Below are positions 57,980 to 64,000 of a DNA stretch of 64,000 nucleotides, piece by piece. Source of the stretch: Byssochlamys sp. IMV 00236 (Eukaryota; Ascomycota; Eurotiomycetes; Eurotiales; Thermoascaceae); the NCBI GenBank assembly GCA_001931875.2, contig MSJH02000812.1:372001-436000 (forward strand), read 5' to 3'. The position numbers were made by a program, and so were the translations under genes. Numbering within the stretch: position 1 is the stretch's first letter; each line of letters begins with the position of its first letter. The notes below the pieces were generated by a model, which ran no database searches, had not been told where the DNA came from, and saw only the letters and a program-made list of their open reading frames with translations.

Positions 57980-60900
57980 ATAGCGAAGATCGATAAGCTC
58001 TCGATCCTTGGGTATGGCTCCAGTTGAATTCTACATACTTCATGAGGCATATTCTAATATACCGTGTTTATTTAGTGTTCGTTCGTTCGACAACACCCGG
58101 AGCGAAACCATACAGTTTCACACGCCTCTGACGTTGATTGTTGGATATAACGGATCCGGAAAGACTGTACGTATACCGGGGAAGATATAAGTTATGGGAG
58201 CTTATAGGTGTCACAGACGATCATCGAATGTCTCAAATATGCCACTACCGGCGAGCTACCACCCAACAGCAAAGGGGGTGCCTTCATACACGACCCCAAG
58301 GTTCGTTGGTCACCTACATTGTCGATCGAAACGTTTACTGAAAAATTGCACAGCTATGTGGAGAGAAAGAGGTTCTGGCTCAGGTGAAAATATCATTCCA
58401 GAGCACCTCGGGTGCTAAAATGGTAGCGACTCGAAGTCTGCAACTCACGGTCAAGAAGTTGACCCGACAACAAAAGACACTGGAAGGACAACTGTTGATG
58501 ATCAAGGATGGCGAGAGGACGGCTATTTCGTCCCGTGTCGCGGAACTGGATCAGATCATGCCCCAATACCTGGGTGTGTCAAAGGCCGTTCTCGACTCGG
58601 TCATTTTCTGTCATCAGGACGAGAGTCTATGGCCGATGAGCGAACCATCTGTGCTTAAGAAGAGGTTTGATGAGATTTTTGAAGCTATGAAATACACAAA
58701 GGCGATCGATAATATCAAGGCTCTGAGAAAGAAACAGAATGAGGAGCTGGCTAAGTATAAGATCATGGAACAGCACTCAAAGGAAGATAAGGAAAAGGCG
58801 GACCGTGCAGAGAAACGATCCATTAAGCTGCAGGAGGAAATCGAAGCTCTCAGGGAAGAATCACAACGGCTTTCCGAGGAGATGCGCCGCGTGGCCGAAC
58901 TGGCTGACAAGGCCTGGAAGGAATCGGAGAGCTACGCTGAGATTCTTGGTACACTAGAGGGAAAGCGGATCGAGGCCAAGAGTATCCAGACTACCATCGA
59001 TAACATTAAGCGACATCTGGTCGAGCTTGACGATTCAGATGAATTCCTCGAGTCCGCCCTTGAAGAATTCGAGTCGAAGCAAATGCAGTACCAACAACAG
59101 GAGGAGTCAATGAAGGAGAGATACATGGATATCAAAGAGCAAATAGAGCGAGCCAGGCAAGAACTGGGTGTCAAGCAAGCCGAGCTTGGCAAGTGTGAGA
59201 GCGACGCAGCCCATTTTGAGAAGCAGGTTCAGAGGAGGGAGAACATGATCAAGGAAATGGCTCGGCGGAACAATATTCGCGGATTTGATGATGCACTTGA
59301 TGATGCGCACATTCAGGAGTTCGTGAATCGGATGCGCAAGTTGCTTAAAGACCAGAACAACAGCCTGGAACGTGCAAGAAAACAAGCCCAAGGGGAGTTG
59401 CGAGAAACACAGAATGTCCTCAATGAGATCGGACAACGAAAATCTGCGTTGCAGGAATCCAAAAATGCGGCCAGAAAACAGATATCTGCGAACGATAAGG
59501 ATGCCGCAACGTACCAGAAGAGACTTAATGAGATCGATATCGACGAGGGAAGTAAGGCTGTTCTGGAGTCAAAAATCGAGGACATTGAGTCACGGTTAAC
59601 CCAGGCAAAGGAGCACGCGCGCTCAGCTTCTTGGGATAATGAGATCGAGAAGATCAACTCGGAGCTTCGTTCTTTGGAAGATGAGAACTCTAGGCTGAAT
59701 ACGGAGCTTATAGAGGGGACCAAGAAGGCAGGTGATCTGGCTCGCTTGGATCATCTGAAGAAAGAACTCAAAGATCGTGAACGCAGCCTTGAGACGATGA
59801 CTGGAGCACACGGTGACAGGCTATCAAAGCTCATCGGCCAGAGCTGGCGACCTGAAACCCTAGAGCAAGATTTCCAACGGATACTAGACGAAGAGTCAAA
59901 GGCAGTGACTTATGCTGAGCGTGACCGTGATGGAGTGAGCAGAGAACTCGAACATGTCGAGTTCAAACTGAAGACTATAAAGAAGGATCTCAAGCAAAAG
60001 CAGAAGGAACTCGATAGTTGCATCAAGAGTATCCGGGAAGCAATCGATGATGAGCCCGCCGAGTACCCCGAAGTGCTCAAACAACGGCAAGCCCAACTTG
60101 ATATGGCCAAAAAGGATGCTGATCAGTACGCTGGAATGGGTGAATATCTCAACAAATGTCTCGATGCAGCAAGACAGAAGAAGGTGTGCAGGACCTGTGC
60201 GAGACCGTTCAGAACCGAGGCGGAGTTCCAGGCATTCAAGAATAAATTGGAGGCACTTGTGAAGAAGGCAACGCAAGATGCCGAAGATGAAAATATGCAG
60301 CAGCTAGAAGATGATCTCGAAAATGCACGCTCGGTTAACACAGAGTATGACACTTGGATGCGTTTGTCGCAGACCGATATTCCTGCCTTGGAGAAGGAAG
60401 AAGAGGAATGCGACTCTCAAAAGGAATCACTGTTGGCCCGCATAGAAGATCATGACAAAGTGGTCAGCGAGAAGATGGAAAGGAGGAGAGACGTTGAATC
60501 TCTTTCACGAACAGTTTCGACCATACTCAGACACGAGAGCGATATCAAGACGCTTCAGGCTCAGATCCAGGAGCTTGTTTCCAAGCAACAGGACTCTGGC
60601 TCCTCGAGGACTCTGGAAGACATTCAAGACGAGATCGCTGGAATTGGGGAGAAGTCACGCGCTCTGAAGAAGACCCTCACAAAGTTGACGAACGACAAAG
60701 ATCAATCGCGGACCAACATCAATAAATTGGAATTGGAACTGCGTGATGTCAAAAGCAGCCTTGATAATGCCAACTACCAATTGGAAAAGAAGACGAGTCT
60801 TCTTTCCCGGATCGAAGAGTACCGAAATCTGAACGCGCAGCAGAGAGAAGCAATCGAGAAGGCGGATCGAGACATTGAAGCTCTCGCCCCTGAACTGTCG

Positions 60901-62111
60901 AAAGCCCAAGTGAAGTACGATGATATCCACCATCGTGCCGAAGCAAGGGAGGCTGAGCTACAGAAGGAGATCTCTAACCTCTCGGATAACCTACACCTGC
61001 TGGACACTGCAAACGATGACATCGAATCGTACACCGAACGGGGTGGTCCTGATCGGCTAGAAAAGACTAAAGAGGAGCTTACTCGTGTCGAAGAAGAGAT
61101 TAGGGCTTTTGAGACAGAACTCGGAAACATGACAAGAGAAATCAACAAGATCTCCTCTCAATTGAAGGATAGTGAGAATACAAAGCGGCAGTACTCTGAT
61201 AACCTGACCTACCGCCAGGCAAACAGGGCCTTGGAAGAAGTCAGAGCAGAAATCGAGAAGCTGGAGGCACAGAACGCAGAAGTTGATCGCAGTCGCTTCA
61301 AGGAGGAATCTGAACGGCGCACTCGTGAACACAACGCACTCGCTGCTAAACAAGCTAGCAAGATGGGCGAGATGAAATCAAAGGATGATCAACTAATGCA
61401 GCTGCTTGCCGACTGGAATACGGACTATAAAGATGCAGCGGCCAAGTTCAAAGAGGCCCACATCAAAGTCGAAACGACGAAGGCTGCTGTCGAGGACCTG
61501 GCTCGGTACGGAAGTGCATTAGACAAGGCTATCATGAAATACCACAGTCTCAAGATGGAGGAGATCAATTCAATCATTGGTGAACTCTGGCAGAAGACCT
61601 ACAGAGGTACTGATGTGGACACAATTCTCATTCGTTCTGACAATGAGAACGCCAAGGGCAACCGATCCTACAACTATCGCGTATGCATGGTCAAGCAAGA
61701 CGCGGAGATGGACATGCGTGGTCGTTGCAGTGCTGGTCAGAAGGTCCTCGCTAGTATCATCATCCGCCTTGCTCTGGCAGAGTGTTTTGGCGTGAACTGC
61801 GGTCTCATCGCACTTGATGAGCCAACTACGAATCTCGATAGAGATAACATCAGATCTCTTGCCGAGTCACTACACGATATCATCAGAGCGCGTCAACAAC
61901 AAGCTAACTTCCAGCTCATTGTAATCACCCACGACGAGGAGTTCTTGCATCATATGCAGTGTGCCGACTTCTGTGACTACTACTACCGTGTATCGAGAAA
62001 CGAGAGACAGAAATCGATTATCGAAAGACAATCGATTGCAGAGGTATGTTAATCATGTCTCTGGACAGGGCCCCGGTTTGTTATATACTGACATCAAACT
62101 AGGTTATGTAA
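57980..62111 (+). CDS. rad50: Rad50 DNA double-strand-break repair ATPase; start codon unclear
   Basis: SMC-like ATPase of the Mre11-Rad50-Nbs1 complex, which tethers and processes broken DNA ends and activates checkpoint kinase Tel1. Proposed exons are 57980(?)-58011, 58076-58166, 58217-58300, 58354-62043 and 62103-62111 (about 1301 aa). The Walker A motif [15 protein letters not shown] is rebuilt across an intron. The zinc hook CRTCARPF lies about midway in the long coiled coil. The signature [21 protein letters not shown] and Walker [13 protein letters not shown] are complete. The usual first residues ([10 protein letters not shown]) are present, but the codon before GCG is ATA, not ATG, with an in-frame stop upstream. 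The 9-nt last exon (Val-Met-stop) restores the family's IAEVM end; without it the protein would end VC. Confidence 0.9.
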
Positions 62112-62499
62112 TTATGTCTCCAGTATCAGTCTCTCGAGTTGCGTATCCTTCTCCAATTTTATGTCGTTATAGCCCGGGAAATTCCACATATAGTGTTCAG
62201 TATCATTTCTCCGGTTTAGCTTATCTACCACAATTCTTTATATGCAAGCATCGGCGTTGTGGTGCTTCGAGGACGAAAATGCGAATAAACTCGGGGAAAT
62301 CAATGGGATCTACTACGTTTTGCTAAAACATGATACGATGCTAAAGAATAGTATTATATTATGCTTCAACTCGTTTCAATATGCTAATTCCTCGAAAGTT
62401 GTGTGTTCAAGATAATTGTTCTAGGAAGAATGACGTATCCACTCTCATATAACAGGAAATCATAGTCCTTTTCAATTCGATATGCGACTAGAAAATATC
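62112..62499. other. convergent spacer, rad50 / rad1 3' ends
   Basis: About 0.39 kb, AT-rich, between convergent stop codons. No gene seen. Confidence 0.6.
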
Positions 62500-63687
62500 T
62501 TACTCTACGTCCTCCCCCTCTTCATCACGATCTTCTTCCTCGTACTGCTCTTCACCGTCATCAACTAATGGCACGAACCGGAAATCCACAAAGCTCACAT
62601 GTCCCGCGAACCCGCCTGGAGGTTGGACTCCTCCAGTGGTACCGCCTCCGTCTCCAAGATCAATTAGGAATTGCAGACTCAGTACGCCTTGGACGTCACC
62701 TCGAATGCTCACTTTATTCGCGACCGCCATAGCCCGTGCAGCTTTGCGGATGAGTGCGAAACGATAGTTTTGCTTGACGCGAACACCCATGGAAGGTGGC
62801 GGGTTAACTAGGAAAGTCTCCGTGGCGGTAGGTGCTATTTTGGATCTCTTGGCTCGTAATCTGGATGATCCGTCCTCAGTTAGGATCTTATGAGTAGTGT
62901 CCGAACGGACACTGCCGGTTTCGTGGTCTTTGTCAATTGAGAACTCTACTGTTGATTCGCTGAAGGGTCCGCCTGAGCCGGAGAGAGCGAAGAATGGTTC
63001 GCGCTTCGCTGATGCGGAGATAGTGAGGATGGTAGGGGTTGTTGAGTCGAGTTCTTTGATAGCATCGTGGAGTAGAGCAGAGCGCATGATGATCTTCATA
63101 ATGATAGCGTCTCGCTGGAGAGGAATTTCGAAGTCACCGGGCGATGTGCCGAAGGTTTGATCGTCAGGCTCATAAGCCGTCAACTCGCAGGTTGTCGTGA
63201 CGCCTGCCTCAGAGAGTGTGATGCTTAGAGGGGCTCCGAGCTCGGGGTAATTTATCGTGCAAGACCGGTTGAGAAGCAAGGCTGGCGTATTGAAGGCGCT
63301 GGAAGGAGGCTGATTTGACTGAGGGGCAGAGCTGCTTGCTGCTGACGCGTCGTTCACCCCGAAGATCTGGAGGGTTTCCAGCAGAGCAGAGAGGGAAATG
63401 AGGAAATGAGGGTATATGATGCTACCGCCGTCATTATCAGGGCTATTTTGGTCATTGTTGTCAGAGTGGTCGGCCTCGGCGGGCGGATTAAACGTATAGC
63501 TGGTAAAGAGAGCTTTGTCGAGAAAGGCCAGGCCTTGCATGACCCGGCTTTCTTCGACTGAAAACCGGATACCCTCCGGCGTGATTTGAACCGATGCCTT
63601 GGGAGCAATCCCTATGCAACGCAATAGGGTGTAGAGTTGATTGGCATTGCTAGACACCGCAGACAAAATAGGTGCTCTTCCTGCCAT
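62500..63687 (-). CDS. rad1: Rad1, 9-1-1 checkpoint clamp subunit
   Basis: PCNA-like subunit of the Rad9-Rad1-Hus1 ring, which loads at damaged DNA and activates Mec1/ATR signalling. Single exon of 395 aa from ATG at 63687 (MAGRAPILSAVSSN). The frame is open to an earlier ATG at 63744, but the extra 19 residues are hydrophobic and not family-like. Family motifs are ANQLYTLLRCIGI, VQITPEGIRFSVEESRVMQG, FLDKALFTSYTFN, TCELTAYEPDD, and FALIRKAARAMAVANKVSIRGDVQGVLSLQFLI, with a C-terminal VSFVDFRFVPL. The tail is strongly acidic (EEQYEEEDRDEEGED). It converges on rad50. Confidence 0.9.
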   Translation of the reverse strand: MAGRAPILSAVSSNANQLYTLLRCIGIAPKASVQITPEGIRFSVEESRVMQGLAFLDKALFTSYTFNPPAEADHSDNNDQNSPDNDGGSIIYPHFLISLSALLETLQIFGVNDASAASSSAPQSNQPPSSAFNTPALLLNRSCTINYPELGAPLSITLSEAGVTTTCELTAYEPDDQTFGTSPGDFEIPLQRDAIIMKIIMRSALLHDAIKELDSTTPTILTISASAKREPFFALSGSGGPFSESTVEFSIDKDHETGSVRSDTTHKILTEDGSSRLRAKRSKIAPTATETFLVNPPPSMGVRVKQNYRFALIRKAARAMAVANKVSIRGDVQGVLSLQFLIDLGDGGGTTGGVQPPGGFAGHVSFVDFRFVPLVDDGEEQYEEEDRDEEGEDVE

Positions 63688-64000
63688 CTTCAACGTGTGT
63701 AACGGCCTGGCCAGGAGAACGATTGCGGAGAAAAAGGTCTTCAATAGAATTGCCTGAAGAATATAACAAAAGATTCGTTCCTTATTCCAGCTTATGGTAC
63801 ATTATACAGCATAGGGGTATTGTTCGAGAATGGAATGGGAGGTTAAACGTAAACTCCGGCGGCGCAGATCATGAACACGGATCCGAATCTACGCAGTAAA
63901 GACTGATTAGACATATACCGCTTGATGTGAGAAATATGTCGCTTACCCGAGCGCTAGAGAGGCAGGCAGTCCCAGCAATGGTATATTCAGAAGAGAGCGA
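63688..64000. other. rad1 upstream region
   Basis: Promoter-side DNA of rad1 up to the window edge. No other gene can be supported. Confidence 0.5.

Overview
The window is nuclear DNA from a filamentous ascomycete, most likely Eurotiales (Aspergillus/Penicillium type). Genes carry several 50-100 bp GT-AG introns, intergenic spaces are short, promoters have pyrimidine tracts, and the proteins match Eurotiales families closely (CreB, calnexin, mitochondrial MMSDH, fungal Rad50). No prophage, CRISPR array, rRNA, convincing tRNA or intact transposon was seen. Exon coordinates were built by hand from reading frames and splice signals.

Layout, left to right: creB deubiquitinase (+), ALG12 mannosyltransferase (+), dynactin p50 (-), a metallo-beta-lactamase-fold hydrolase (+), a calycin/FABP-like protein (+), methylmalonate-semialdehyde dehydrogenase (-), calnexin (-), methylthioribulose-1-phosphate dehydratase (+), a Vps5-type sorting nexin (+), orotate phosphoribosyltransferase (-), a Prx5-type peroxiredoxin ending in AKL (-), a small orphan protein (+), an MFS transporter (+), a Dcr2-like phosphatase (-), a Pyp1-like HAD phosphatase (-), a Trm61-like tRNA methyltransferase (+), a monoacylglycerol-lipase-like hydrolase (-), the Ccr4 deadenylase (-), a Fax/GST-like protein (-), an LaeA/UMTA-like methyltransferase (+), a LYR protein (-), a hotdog thioesterase (+), a Tna1-type MFS permease (+), a STAND-type N-terminal domain joined to seven WD40 repeats (-), Rad50 (+) and Rad1 (-).

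Most of this is housekeeping: carbon catabolite control (CreB; Ccr4 acts on mRNA), N-glycan assembly and ER folding (ALG12, calnexin), methionine salvage, valine catabolism, pyrimidine synthesis, and DNA damage response (Rad50 and Rad1, convergent). Accessory-looking stretches are about 26-28.7 kb, 32.2-33.8 kb, 44.7-47.3 kb and 52-57.9 kb; they have longer gene-free DNA, transporters, an orphan protein and the receptor-like WD40 gene.

Most worth a second look: the STAND-N/WD40 protein without an NTPase domain and with near-uniform 126-bp repeats; a rad50 whose usual start position reads ATA; a one-base phase conflict in the thioesterase gene; very small exons in creB, rad50, the Pyp1 homologue, the LYR gene and the orphan gene; and an upstream ORF overlapping the creB start codon.
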